In this document: positions 1 through 6,681 of the stretch, piece by piece
Position numbering within the stretch: position 1 is the stretch's first letter
Layout of the letters: the number at the start of each line of letters is the position of its first letter
From: SURF-21 sp964592775
GTDB taxonomy: Bacteria > Actinomycetota > Geothermincolia > Geothermincolales > RBG-13-55-18
Length of the DNA: 17,815 nt
Direction: 5' to 3'
Assembly (NCBI GenBank): GCA_964592775.1
Contig: CAZQFX010000049.1
Coordinates: forward strand, 1 to 17,815
The notes under the pieces: generated by a model
Database searches by the model: none
What the model saw: only the letters and a program-made list of their open reading frames with translations
What the model was told of the DNA's origin: nothing
Translations under genes and position numbers: made by a program

Positions 1-118
1 GTATGGACGGGGGGACACATCGTCATGGGCTTCACCCCGTAGCTTGTCACTTCCGGGGCCGGGCCAGGACGGTGACAAACTTGTCGCACCCATGCATGAG
101 GTGCTCTAGAGCTGTCTT

Positions 119-166
119 GGGGGGCCAGGTCTTGCTTTGCGCTTGGAAGAGGCCTGGTCCTCCCCC
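119..166. repeat. Imperfect palindrome downstream of ferritin
   Basis: The left arm GGGGGGCCAGGTCTT (119-133) faces the right arm AAGAGGCCTGGTCCTCCCCC (147-166), giving an imperfect hairpin about 100 bases past the ferritin stop. There is no T-run on either strand, so it is not a clear intrinsic terminator. Its GGGGCCAGG-like ends resemble the other GGGG[TC]C[AG]GG-ended elements in this window, so it may belong to the same dispersed family. I see no credible gene in the rest of bases 1-270. Confidence 0.35.
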
Positions 167-270
167 AAAGCAGCTGCTCAGATGCGGGCGAGTCAAAAAG
201 TGCGAAAGTCCACTAGCTGAGCTGGGAACTAAATTCGGAGAAAACCGCTCGGAGATGCGCGGAATGGGAG

Positions 271-783
271 TCAGGTGGTGACGACGGGTGGGTTGAACAC
301 CCTCTGGGCCAACTCGCGGTCGAGCATCATCAGGGCGTTGCCGTCCTCCTTCACCATCTCCAACTGGTCCAGGATCTTCTGTGGTGAGGCAACTTCCTCC
401 ACCTGCTCCTTCACGAACCAGTCCAGGAAACCGGCACTGGCGTAATCTTTCTCCTCGTGGGCCAGGGCCATGAGGTCGTTGATACGCCTGGTCACGAGCT
501 TCTCGTGTTCCACCGTCTTGCGGAATACGTCGGTCACGGAATCGTACTCGTTCTCCATCTGGTCGAAGGCGCGCACGTCCGGCCTGCCGCCGGCTTCGGC
601 GATGTAGTTGAAGAACATGGTGGCATGGGCATGTTCCTCCTGGGTCTGGATCATCATCCAGTTGGCGAAACCGTCCAGGCTCCTCGCCTTGAAGTAGCCG
701 GCCATGGCCAGGTATAAGAACTCCGAGTAGAACTCCCATTTCATCTGGTCGTTCAGGGCCTCCTGCATCTTCTCCGAAAGCAT
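271..783 (-). CDS. ftnA: Ferritin (bacterial non-heme ferritin)
   Basis: A 170-residue bacterial ferritin, the usual length for FtnA-type proteins. These form 24-subunit cytoplasmic shells that oxidise Fe(II) and store iron as a mineral. The diiron ferroxidase residues are in place: Glu17, Tyr24, Glu50 and His53 (EEHAH), Glu94, Gln127 and Glu130, matching the E. coli FtnA arrangement. No heme-ligand signature of bacterioferritin was noted. The ATG at 783 follows a good ribosome site (GAAAGGAGC, about 6 bases upstream). It is divergent from etfA across a 511-base region with a candidate promoter and a 17-base dyad. With rubrerythrin near the other end it suggests an iron and oxygen-stress response. 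The family is confident; the gene symbol is by analogy. Confidence 0.95.
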   Translation of the reverse strand: MLSEKMQEALNDQMKWEFYSEFLYLAMAGYFKARSLDGFANWMMIQTQEEHAHATMFFNYIAEAGGRPDVRAFDQMENEYDSVTDVFRKTVEHEKLVTRRINDLMALAHEEKDYASAGFLDWFVKEQVEEVASPQKILDQLEMVKEDGNALMMLDRELAQRVFNPPVVTT

Positions 784-845
784 GGCGGTTGCTCCTTTCC
801 CTCTCAGCGGGGGCGCGGTGAGCGCCCTCGGCTTCCATTGCTTCT

Positions 846-862
846 GTACAATTCCTTTGTAC
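846..862. promoter_or_regulatory. Candidate operator, GTACAA-N5-TTGTAC dyad
   Basis: A perfect inverted repeat with 6-bp arms (GTACAA, TTGTAC) and a 5-base spacer lies 63 bases upstream of the ferritin start, in its predicted untranslated leader. Its size and position suit a dimeric repressor site or an RNA hairpin. It does not resemble the usual Fur or PerR consensus, so the regulator is unknown. Confidence 0.35.
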
Positions 863-892
863 TAATTCTTCCCCCGCGTAGCCAGGACTAAC

Positions 893-922
893 ATCATATT
901 CCCGCCGCGTCCCCCTGGTCAG
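893..922 (-). promoter_or_regulatory. Candidate sigma70-type promoter of ferritin
   Basis: On the minus strand CTGACC (922-917), an 18-base spacer and TATGAT (898-893) form a plausible vegetative promoter reading toward ferritin. The -10 matches TATAAT at 5 of 6 positions and the -35 matches TTGACA at 4 of 6. A TTGACA at 960-955 on the same strand lacks a well-spaced -10. Confidence 0.35.
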
Positions 923-1016
923 CGACAATTAGAATTCCAGGAAGATATAGTTGGTGTCAATCATCCCCCTCAATAAACCCTACCATACAAATCGTAAGGT
1001 TATGTCGTTTTTTACA

Positions 1017-1045
1017 TTGACTCGCGTGTTCCGCGATGATAAAAT
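1017..1045 (+). promoter_or_regulatory. Candidate sigma70-type promoter of the etfA block
   Basis: TTGACT (1017-1022), exactly 17 bases, then TAAAAT (1040-1045) is a near-consensus vegetative promoter reading toward etfA. It sits in a local AT-rich patch of an otherwise GC-rich window. It would produce a leader of roughly 240 bases before the etfA start. Confidence 0.5.
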
Positions 1046-1294
1046 GTGACAGCCAGTCATATTTGATTCGCAGCTCGATTCTTCGTAACATTTTCAGGCA
1101 GGCGGCAAATCGCGTCTCGCGGTTCCGGAGACGGGCCACGAGGCGTCTCGACAGGGGAATGGCGGCCTGGAGGGGCAGGCGCCGTCGAGAGGGGTAGAGT
1201 GGCGGAAGGTGCTAGCCGGGATCCCTCCCTCTTTCCTTCCAGGAAATGGCATCCGCCGCTCCTGCGGCGATGAGGAGAAGGAGGTCGATACAGC
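1046..1294 (+). other. Long 5' leader of etfA with hairpins
   Basis: No convincing gene lies in this stretch. It holds several short hairpins. CGTCTC/GAGACG lies near 1110-1131. CGCCGC-TCCT-GCGGCG at 1254-1269 is extended by CAT/ATG and ends just before the etfA Shine-Dalgarno AAGGAGGT (1278-1285). The last hairpin could influence ribosome access. I do not recognise a known riboswitch class, and the structures may be ordinary for GC-rich sequence. Confidence 0.25.
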
Positions 1295-2284
1295 TTGGCC
1301 GAACCACGGGGCATATGCGTACTCGCGGAGACGAACAACATCGGGAACCCCACTTCGCTCACCCTGGAGCTGCTGGGGCTGGGCGGAAAACTGGCCTCGG
1401 ACATGGGAACCGGCCTCGGCGCCGTGCTGCTGGGAAGCGGCGTCGAAGGGGCGGCGAGGGAACTCGCCCAGCGCGGGGCGGACGAGGTGTTCTACTTAAA
1501 CGATCCCCGCCTCGTCCCGTACGACCCCGAGATATATGGAGCGGTGCTCGCCGCTTTCCTGCGCGAGCGGCCCCCCCGGGCTTTCCTGGCCGGACATACC
1601 TCCATGGGGCAGGACCTCCTCCCCCGCCTCGCCTTCTCTCTCGAATGCGGCCTGGTCACCGACTGCGTCGGCCTCGAGGCCAGGAACGGTGAACTCCTCC
1701 TCACCCGCCCCGTGTACGGGGGCAACGCCATGGCCACGCAGAGGGCGAACACCCCCACGGTCATGGCCACGGTGAGGGCCAGGGTGGGTGAGGCGCCACC
1801 GACGTCCGACAAGGCGGGCGCGGTGACCGCCCTGGACGTCGAGCTGCCCGCGGGGTCCCGCCTGGAGTACAAGGGCAGGGAGACCCTGACCGCCTGGGAG
1901 TGCCCGCTGGAGGAGGCTCCGGTGGTGGTGGCGGGAGGCAGGGGTATGGGCGGCGAGGAGGGCTTCGAGCAGTTGCGCGAACTCGCCGGGCTCCTGGGCG
2001 GCGCGGTGGGAGCATCCCGTCCCCCCGTCGACTCGGGCTGGGCGCCCACCACCTGCCAGGTGGGCATCACCGGCAAGGTGGTCGCCCCCGACATCTATTT
2101 CGCGGTGGCCATCTCCGGCTCCACCCAGCACCTCTCGGGCATGGGGGAGGCGGGGAAGATAGTGGCCATCAACAAAGACCCCGATGCCTACATCTTCAAG
2201 GTATCCGACTACGGCGTGGTGGGGGACTGGAAGCGGGTGCTCCCCGCCTTCACCGCCGCCCTGAAAGAGATAGTAAGGGAATAG
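1295..2284 (+). CDS. etfA: Electron transfer flavoprotein, alpha subunit
   Basis: A 329-residue EtfA/FixB protein. With EtfB it forms a soluble flavoprotein that carries electrons between dehydrogenases and a quinone reductase, or bifurcates them. The C-terminal FAD domain is clear: GASRPPVDSGW (Arg242), QVGITGKVVAP, SGSTQH (His279), GKIVAINKD and DYGVVGDW. The N-terminal part (GICVLAETN, LELLGLGGKLA) fits the EtfA Rossmann-like domain. The start is a TTG at 1295, 9 bases after AAGGAGGT, and places the beta-strand ICVLAE at the usual distance from the N-terminus. The stop is followed within a few bases by etfB, so the two are co-translated. EtfA preceding EtfB reverses the common fixA-fixB order. 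Whether it belongs to the bifurcating group cannot be told by eye. Confidence 0.95.
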   Translation: MAEPRGICVLAETNNIGNPTSLTLELLGLGGKLASDMGTGLGAVLLGSGVEGAARELAQRGADEVFYLNDPRLVPYDPEIYGAVLAAFLRERPPRAFLAGHTSMGQDLLPRLAFSLECGLVTDCVGLEARNGELLLTRPVYGGNAMATQRANTPTVMATVRARVGEAPPTSDKAGAVTALDVELPAGSRLEYKGRETLTAWECPLEEAPVVVAGGRGMGGEEGFEQLRELAGLLGGAVGASRPPVDSGWAPTTCQVGITGKVVAPDIYFAVAISGSTQHLSGMGEAGKIVAINKDPDAYIFKVSDYGVVGDWKRVLPAFTAALKEIVRE

Positions 2285-2294
2285 GGTGTACGGC

Positions 2295-3092
2295 ATGGGA
2301 CTCGATATCATCGTGTGCGCGAAGCATGTGCCCGACCCCGAGGGGCCTCCCTCCTCCTTCGAGGTGAACGAGGCGGAACGCAAGGTAATCCCCCGGGGCA
2401 TCCCCCCGGTCATCAATCCCTTCGACGAGAGCGCCCTCGAGGCGGCGATACGCATCAAGGAAGCCGTGGGCGCGGCGATTACCCTGCTCTCGCTGGGCAA
2501 AGCTCTCTCCCGGGCGGTTATCCTGAAGGCGTTGGCCACGGGCGCGGACGCGTCCCTCCTCGTGGAGGGAGACGACGTGGAGGCCGCCCTCCTCGACCCC
2601 TACACGACGGCCGGGCTGCTCGCGGCGGCCATCGGGAAGAAGGGCGGGTGCGACCTCGTCCTCTGCGGCCGCCAGGCGGCGGATACCAACGCCGGCCTGG
2701 TGGGACTGGGGCTGGCCCATGTCCTGGGCATCCCCGCCATCACGCTGGCCCAGAAGGTTGAGGTCGCTGACGGCAGGGTCGTCGTGGAGAGGGTGCTCCC
2801 CGACGGCTTCGAGGTGGTCGAGGCGGCCCTCCCGGCCCTGGTGACGGTGTCGGGCGAAGTGGGCGACCTGCGCTATCCCAGCCTGCAGGCGATAAAGGCA
2901 TCCAAGAACCTGCCCCAGACGGTGCTGGGGACCGCGGACCTGGGCGCGGACCTCTCCGGCCCGGGCCGGGTGGAGACGGTGAGCCTGGCCGCCCCCTCAC
3001 GTGAGAGGCGCTGTACGCTGGTGGAGGGCGACACCCCGGAGGAAGCGGGGAGCGGACTGGCTCAATTGTTGCGGCAGGAGAAAGTCATCTAG
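2295..3092 (+). CDS. etfB: Electron transfer flavoprotein, beta subunit
   Basis: An EtfB/FixA protein of about 265 residues, the partner of the EtfA just upstream. Family marks are the N-terminal IIVCAKHVPDPEG, the INPFDESALEAAIRIKE segment, and the nucleotide-binding region DLVLCGRQAADTNAGLVGLGLA (GRQ...D...G), where AMP or a second FAD binds. PSLQAIKASKN is the typical C-terminal recognition-loop region. I prefer the ATG at 2295, 8 bases after AGGG and fitting the family N-terminus. An in-frame GTG at 2286, 5 bases after AAGGGA, would add three residues and leave one base between the genes. No frameshift or truncation is seen. The bifurcating or non-bifurcating type is unresolved. Confidence 0.93.
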   Translation: MGLDIIVCAKHVPDPEGPPSSFEVNEAERKVIPRGIPPVINPFDESALEAAIRIKEAVGAAITLLSLGKALSRAVILKALATGADASLLVEGDDVEAALLDPYTTAGLLAAAIGKKGGCDLVLCGRQAADTNAGLVGLGLAHVLGIPAITLAQKVEVADGRVVVERVLPDGFEVVEAALPALVTVSGEVGDLRYPSLQAIKASKNLPQTVLGTADLGADLSGPGRVETVSLAAPSRERRCTLVEGDTPEEAGSGLAQLLRQEKVI

Positions 3093-3116
3093 ACATTGGA
3101 GAAGTCACGTTGGTTT

Positions 3117-3227
3117 TAGGTGATGGGAAAGGGGGCCGGGCCTTGGAGGTCATGCCGGTTCGGAGCGTAAGCAGCGGCGGACCTCGGGAACGATACTCGA
3201 GGCCTGACCCCACCCTTCGGGAAACAG
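3117..3227. repeat. Tandem repeat unit, copy 1
   Basis: The first of two direct copies spaced 126 bases apart. Over 103 bases (3125-3227 against 3251-3353) they differ at three positions, and weaker similarity extends back to 3117. Inside each copy an element of about 80 bp has imperfect terminal inverted repeats. It begins GGGGCCGGGCCT at 3132 and ends AGGCCTGACCCC at 3211. It is probably a small non-autonomous repeat. Confidence 0.85.
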
Positions 3228-3242
3228 ATCGGGTGAGGTAGG

Positions 3243-3353
3243 TAGGTAACGGGAAGCGGGGCCGGGCCTTGGAGGTCATGCCGGTTCGGAGCGGAAGCAG
3301 CGGCGGACCTCGGGAACGATACTCGAGGCCTGACCCCACCCTTCGGGAAACAG
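3243..3353. repeat. Tandem repeat unit, copy 2
   Basis: The second copy, with its inverted-repeat core at 3258-3337. It ends 36 bases before the predicted start of the next gene. The two copies occupy nearly the whole spacer between etfB and that gene. They may separate or modulate transcription of the two parts of the block. Confidence 0.85.
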
Positions 3354-3389
3354 GACGTACGTTTGACGGATAAGTTGGAGGTGAGGGTT

Positions 3390-3779
3390 TTGGCACTTGA
3401 TCCCGCGGAGGTGTTCAAGGTCATGCAGTGCGCCTATCGCAACGGCGTGCTGGACAAGTTCATGGTCATCCAGGGGGAGGCCCTGGAGGGGGTGATGGCC
3501 GCCACCGGGCAGAACATGGGGGACCTCCTCAACCGCCTGGACGAGGCCAAGGAGGAGACGGTACAGAAGATAGACCGGCTCCTCGACAAGGCCGGCCCCT
3601 TGATGAAGTACCTGGACAACGACCGGCTGATGCGGCTGGCCTCCCGCCTGCTGGACATCCCCCTGGTGAAAAAAGCCATGGTCAAGAACATGCAGACCAC
3701 CATGGTCAGGGCGGTCAGCGGGTCCGCTCCGCCGTCCCTGGGAGCGCGCATCCGCGCCATGGCCGGGAAAGCCGCGTAG
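3390..3779 (+). CDS. Uncharacterised small helical protein
   Basis: I do not recognise a family. The product of about 129 residues looks all-helical and charged. It has amphipathic stretches (MGDLLNRLDEAKEETVQKI, DRLLDKAGPLMKYLDNDRL) and a basic C-terminal end (LGARIRAMAGKAA). There are no cofactor motifs, a single Cys (CAYRNG), and no signal peptide or membrane segment. I choose the TTG at 3390 because GGAGGT (3377-3382) lies 7 bases upstream. A longer TTG start at 3363 has no good ribosome site and begins right after the repeat. It lies 16 bases before the FAD-linked oxidase and so is probably co-transcribed with it. An accessory or assembly subunit of the flavoprotein module is possible, but that is only context. 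Confidence 0.7.
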   Translation: MALDPAEVFKVMQCAYRNGVLDKFMVIQGEALEGVMAATGQNMGDLLNRLDEAKEETVQKIDRLLDKAGPLMKYLDNDRLMRLASRLLDIPLVKKAMVKNMQTTMVRAVSGSAPPSLGARIRAMAGKAA

Positions 3780-3795
3780 GAAGGGAGGACGGGAG

Positions 3796-5265
3796 ATGGC
3801 GATAAGCACGGAAAAGATCTCCGCGATAGTCGGGAGCGGAAACATCTCGGATGACCCCTCCCTCCTGGCCACCTGGAACGAGGCCGGGGCCGTCTCGGGC
3901 GGGGAACCCGCCCTCGTCGTGCGGCCCTCCTCCACCGCCGAGGTCAGGGAACTCATCAAGCTGGCCCGCGCGGACGGGATCAACCTGGTCTTCTCATCCT
4001 CCGCGCCGCCGCGCCTGCGCGGGGACTCCGTCCCCCGGGGGGAGGGAGTGATCGTGGACATGTCCCGCATGAACGAGATCGTGCGCCTGGACCGACGCAA
4101 CAAGGTGGCCTTGATCGAGCCCGGCGTGACCTTCGAGCAGCTCATCCCCGTGGTGGACGCGGCGGGCCTCAAGGTGCTCATGCCCCTTCGGCCCAAGGCG
4201 GGCAAGTCGGTGCTGGCCTCGGCCCTGGAGCGCGAGCCCATCCTCATCCCCAAGTACCACTGGGACATGACCGACCCCATGCTCTGCACCGAGCTGGTCT
4301 TCGGTACCGGCGACCTCTTCCGCACCGGCTCGGCCGCGGGCCCCGGCTCCCTGGAGCAGCAGTGGGCGGCGGGGGGAGCGCAGAAGAACCCCATGGGCCC
4401 GGCCCAGACCGACTTCGTGCGCGTTGTGCAGGGTTCCCAGGGCACCATGGCCGCGGTCACCTGGTGTTCGCTCAAGCTGGAAGTAAAACCCAAGATCCAC
4501 AAGATATACTTCGTCCCCGACGAGAAGCTCTCCCGGCTCTCGGACTTCACCTACCGCGCCCTCAGGCCCAAGCTGGGGGATGAGTGGCTAATCCTCAACG
4601 CCCGCCAGCTCGCCACCCTCATCGCGGACGATCCCGCGAAGACAGACGGCCTGGCCGCGAGGCAGGCCCCCTGGACGGTGGTCTACGGGGTCTCGGGCTA
4701 CGAGTACCTGCCGGAGCAGCGGGTGGCCTACCAGGAGAAGGACCTGGGGCGCCATGCCCAGGCCGCGGGGGTCGTCGCGGTGCGCGAGGTGCCGGGGTGC
4801 TCGTGGAAGAGGATGGAGCGCATCCTCGCCTCCCCCTCGGGAGAGCCCTACTACAAGGCCGCCCCCAAGGGCGCCTTCGCGGATATCTTCTTCATCACCA
4901 CCCTGGACCGCGTGCCCTCGTTCCTGGAGGTCATGAACTCGGTGGCGGAGGAAGCCCACTATCCCGCGGAGAGGATCGGGGCCTACATCCAGCCCATCCA
5001 GCAGGGCCGCAACGTGCACCTGGAGTTCACCCTTTTTTACGGCCCCGCCGACGCGGCCAAGGCCGGGGAGCTCTTCTCCTCCGCCTCGCAAGCGCTTTCC
5101 GAGGCCGGGGCCTTCTTCGGCAGGCCCTACGGCCCGTGGTCCGACCTGGCCTACGCCCGCTGCCCCGACACCGTGGCCGCGCTGCGCAAGGTCAAGGACA
5201 TGCTCGACCCCGATCACGTGCTCAACCGCGGCAAACTCTGCTTCACGAAGGAGGAGGTGTCCTAG
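3796..5265 (+). CDS. FAD-linked oxidase, GlcD-like
   Basis: A 489-residue flavoprotein of the VAO/PCMH fold, close to GlcD (glycolate oxidase) in length and layout. The N-terminal FAD_binding_4 domain shows VVRPSSTAEVRELIKLAR, then VDMSRMNEIVRLDRRNKVALIEPGV and a later SQGTMAAVTWCSLKLE. The C-terminal cap ends LDPDHVLNRGKLCF, the classic terminal motif. The pyrophosphate loop that usually reads RGxGT..SGG is divergent here (SSSAPPRLRGDS, residues 67-78). Such enzymes oxidise 2-hydroxyacids or related alcohols and pass electrons to an iron-sulfur partner or ETF. The ATG at 3796 follows GGGAGG. Downstream lies the double-CCG protein, matching GlcD-GlcF pairs. The substrate is unknown; lactate or glycolate should not be assumed. 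Confidence 0.88.
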   Translation: MAISTEKISAIVGSGNISDDPSLLATWNEAGAVSGGEPALVVRPSSTAEVRELIKLARADGINLVFSSSAPPRLRGDSVPRGEGVIVDMSRMNEIVRLDRRNKVALIEPGVTFEQLIPVVDAAGLKVLMPLRPKAGKSVLASALEREPILIPKYHWDMTDPMLCTELVFGTGDLFRTGSAAGPGSLEQQWAAGGAQKNPMGPAQTDFVRVVQGSQGTMAAVTWCSLKLEVKPKIHKIYFVPDEKLSRLSDFTYRALRPKLGDEWLILNARQLATLIADDPAKTDGLAARQAPWTVVYGVSGYEYLPEQRVAYQEKDLGRHAQAAGVVAVREVPGCSWKRMERILASPSGEPYYKAAPKGAFADIFFITTLDRVPSFLEVMNSVAEEAHYPAERIGAYIQPIQQGRNVHLEFTLFYGPADAAKAGELFSSASQALSEAGAFFGRPYGPWSDLAYARCPDTVAALRKVKDMLDPDHVLNRGKLCFTKEEVS

Positions 5266-5394
5266 ATGCACGCTTCCATAAGCGCAGCCCTTTACGTGCA
5301 CCGGAGTGGGAACGGAAGGGACGTGCACGGGACGGCTTCCCCCGTGCACACCCTCGGCCTCCGCTCTCGCCAGGCCAGGGAGGAGGTGGTCTAG
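5266..5394 (+). CDS. Possible 42-residue reading frame between oxidase and Fe-S gene
   Basis: An ATG directly abuts the preceding TAG (5263-5265) and is led by an excellent ribosome site (AAGGAGGAGGTG). The frame runs 42 codons to a TAG directly abutting the ATG of the next gene. The predicted peptide has three VH-containing segments (YVHRSG, DVHGTA, PVHTLG), no hydrophobic stretch and no known motif. The two junctions are near copies (GGAGGAGGTGTCCTAGATG and GGAGGAGGTGGTCTAGATG), so the segment may be a 129-base insertion that duplicated the start region. It contains the 9-bp hairpin listed separately. It could be a coupling peptide, a leader, or no gene at all. Confidence 0.3.
   Translation: MHASISAALYVHRSGNGRDVHGTASPVHTLGLRSRQAREEVV
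5323..5349 (+). other. Strong hairpin in the oxidase/Fe-S spacer
   Basis: GTGCACGGG (5323-5331) and CCCGTGCAC (5341-5349) form a perfect 9-bp stem with a 9-base loop, 46 bases before the iron-sulfur gene start. No T-run follows, so it is unlikely to be an intrinsic terminator. A role in mRNA stability or processing within the operon is possible. Confidence 0.5.
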
Positions 5395-6675
5395 ATGGCG
5401 CTGTCGGACTACAAGCGCGACATGGAGGGCTGCAGCCGCTGCTCCTCCTGCAAATGGGTGCCCTTCAACCAGATCAAGAGCTGGCGTTTCGCCAAGAACT
5501 GCCCCTCCATCTGCCGTTACAACTTCCACGCCTACTCCGGCTCGGGAAGGATGATCATCGGCAATTCCATCCTCTCCGACCGCTCGGAGCTCAACGACGC
5601 GGTGACGGAGATCATCTTCCGCTGCCAGCTCTGCGGGGCCTGCGATACCGCCTGCAAGGTGTACCGCGACGACATCGACCTCACCGAGGTGCTGCTGGAG
5701 CTCAGGTCCCACTGCATAGAGTCCGGCCAGCTCATCGTGGAGCACATGGCGGTGATCGACGCCCTCAAGCGCGAGGACAACGTGCTGGGCGAGCCCAAGG
5801 CCAAGCGGGGCGAGTGGGCGGAGGGCCTTCAGGTCAAGGACATCAACAAGGAGCAGTGCGAGGTGCTCTTCCACGCCGGCTGCCGCTACTCCTACGACCC
5901 CGACTTGAGGGACACGGTGCGGGGGGCGGTGCAGCTCATGCTCCGGGCGGGGGCCGACGTGGGCATCGCCGGAGCCGAGGAGTCCTGCTGCGGGGGCCGC
6001 GCCTACGAGCTGGGCTACCGCGGCGAGGCGCGCAACTACGCCGAGGACCTGCAGTCGCGGGTCAAGGCCTCCGGGGCGAAGATCCTGGTGTCGCCCTGCG
6101 CCGACGGCTACGCCCACCTGAAATACCTCTACCCCCGCATGGGCATAGAACTCCCCTGCGAGGTGCTGCACATCACCCAGTACCTGGAGAGGCTGGTGGC
6201 GGAGGGAAGGCTGCGCCTGCGGGAGGAAGTCCCCCTGCTCGTCACCTACCACGACCCCTGCCACCTGGGCAGGATGGGCGAGCCCTTCCTCGCCGACTGG
6301 AAGGATGACAAGCTGCAGCGCCCCATGTCGCTGAAGCGCGCGGGCCGCAAGGGCATCTTCGATGAGCCCCGCAACCTCATCAAGTCCATCCCCGGCATGG
6401 AGCTCACGGAGATGGAGCGCATCCGCGAGTACGCCTGGTGCTGCGGCGCCGGGGGCGGGGTGTTCGAGGCCTTCGAGGACTTCGCGCTGTGGACGGCCAC
6501 GGAGCGCCTGGAGGAGGCCGGCGCCACCGGGGCCGAGGCCCTGGTCACCGCGTGCCCGTGGTGCGTGAGGGTCTTCCGGGACGCGGCGGCGGAGTCGGGC
6601 ATGGACCTGCCCGTATACGACCTCACCGACCTGGCCATGATCTCGGCCGGCATCGCGGAGCCCGCGAAGATATAG
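5395..6675 (+). CDS. Iron-sulfur oxidoreductase with two CCG domains, GlcF/HdrD-like
   Basis: A 426-residue soluble electron-transfer protein. The N-terminal part carries cysteines Cys13, Cys16, Cys19, Cys36 and Cys40, then a standard CxxCxxCxxxC cluster motif (Cys77, 80, 83, 87: CQLCGACDTAC). Two cysteine-rich CCG domains follow. The first has HAGC and SCCGG (Cys198-199) with SPCADGY. The second has HDPCHLG, WCCGAGGG (Cys349-350) and ACPWC. This is the architecture of GlcF, LldE and HdrD-like proteins, which take electrons from a flavoprotein partner. There is no N-terminal membrane segment, unlike membrane ETF:menaquinone oxidoreductases of the same superfamily. The start ATG follows GGAGGAGGTG. 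The unusual first Cys set may bind a cluster of irregular spacing. Flanking GlcD-like genes are its likely partners. Confidence 0.88.
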   Translation: MALSDYKRDMEGCSRCSSCKWVPFNQIKSWRFAKNCPSICRYNFHAYSGSGRMIIGNSILSDRSELNDAVTEIIFRCQLCGACDTACKVYRDDIDLTEVLLELRSHCIESGQLIVEHMAVIDALKREDNVLGEPKAKRGEWAEGLQVKDINKEQCEVLFHAGCRYSYDPDLRDTVRGAVQLMLRAGADVGIAGAEESCCGGRAYELGYRGEARNYAEDLQSRVKASGAKILVSPCADGYAHLKYLYPRMGIELPCEVLHITQYLERLVAEGRLRLREEVPLLVTYHDPCHLGRMGEPFLADWKDDKLQRPMSLKRAGRKGIFDEPRNLIKSIPGMELTEMERIREYAWCCGAGGGVFEAFEDFALWTATERLEEAGATGAEALVTACPWCVRVFRDAAAESGMDLPVYDLTDLAMISAGIAEPAKI

Positions 6676-6681
6676 GGGGCG

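Noticed and set aside
47..928. Long minus-strand open frame overlapping ferritin
   Set aside because: It is a shadow of the ferritin gene in another frame and has low-complexity composition with no ribosome site or family motif.
3117..3353. CRISPR array
   Set aside because: There are only two copies of over 100 bases with a spacer of about 15 bases and no cas genes, so it is a tandem repeat.
3085..3424. Minus-strand frames across the tandem repeats with repeated peptide text
   Set aside because: The repetition comes from the DNA repeat. There is no ribosome site and the frames are unrelated to known proteins.
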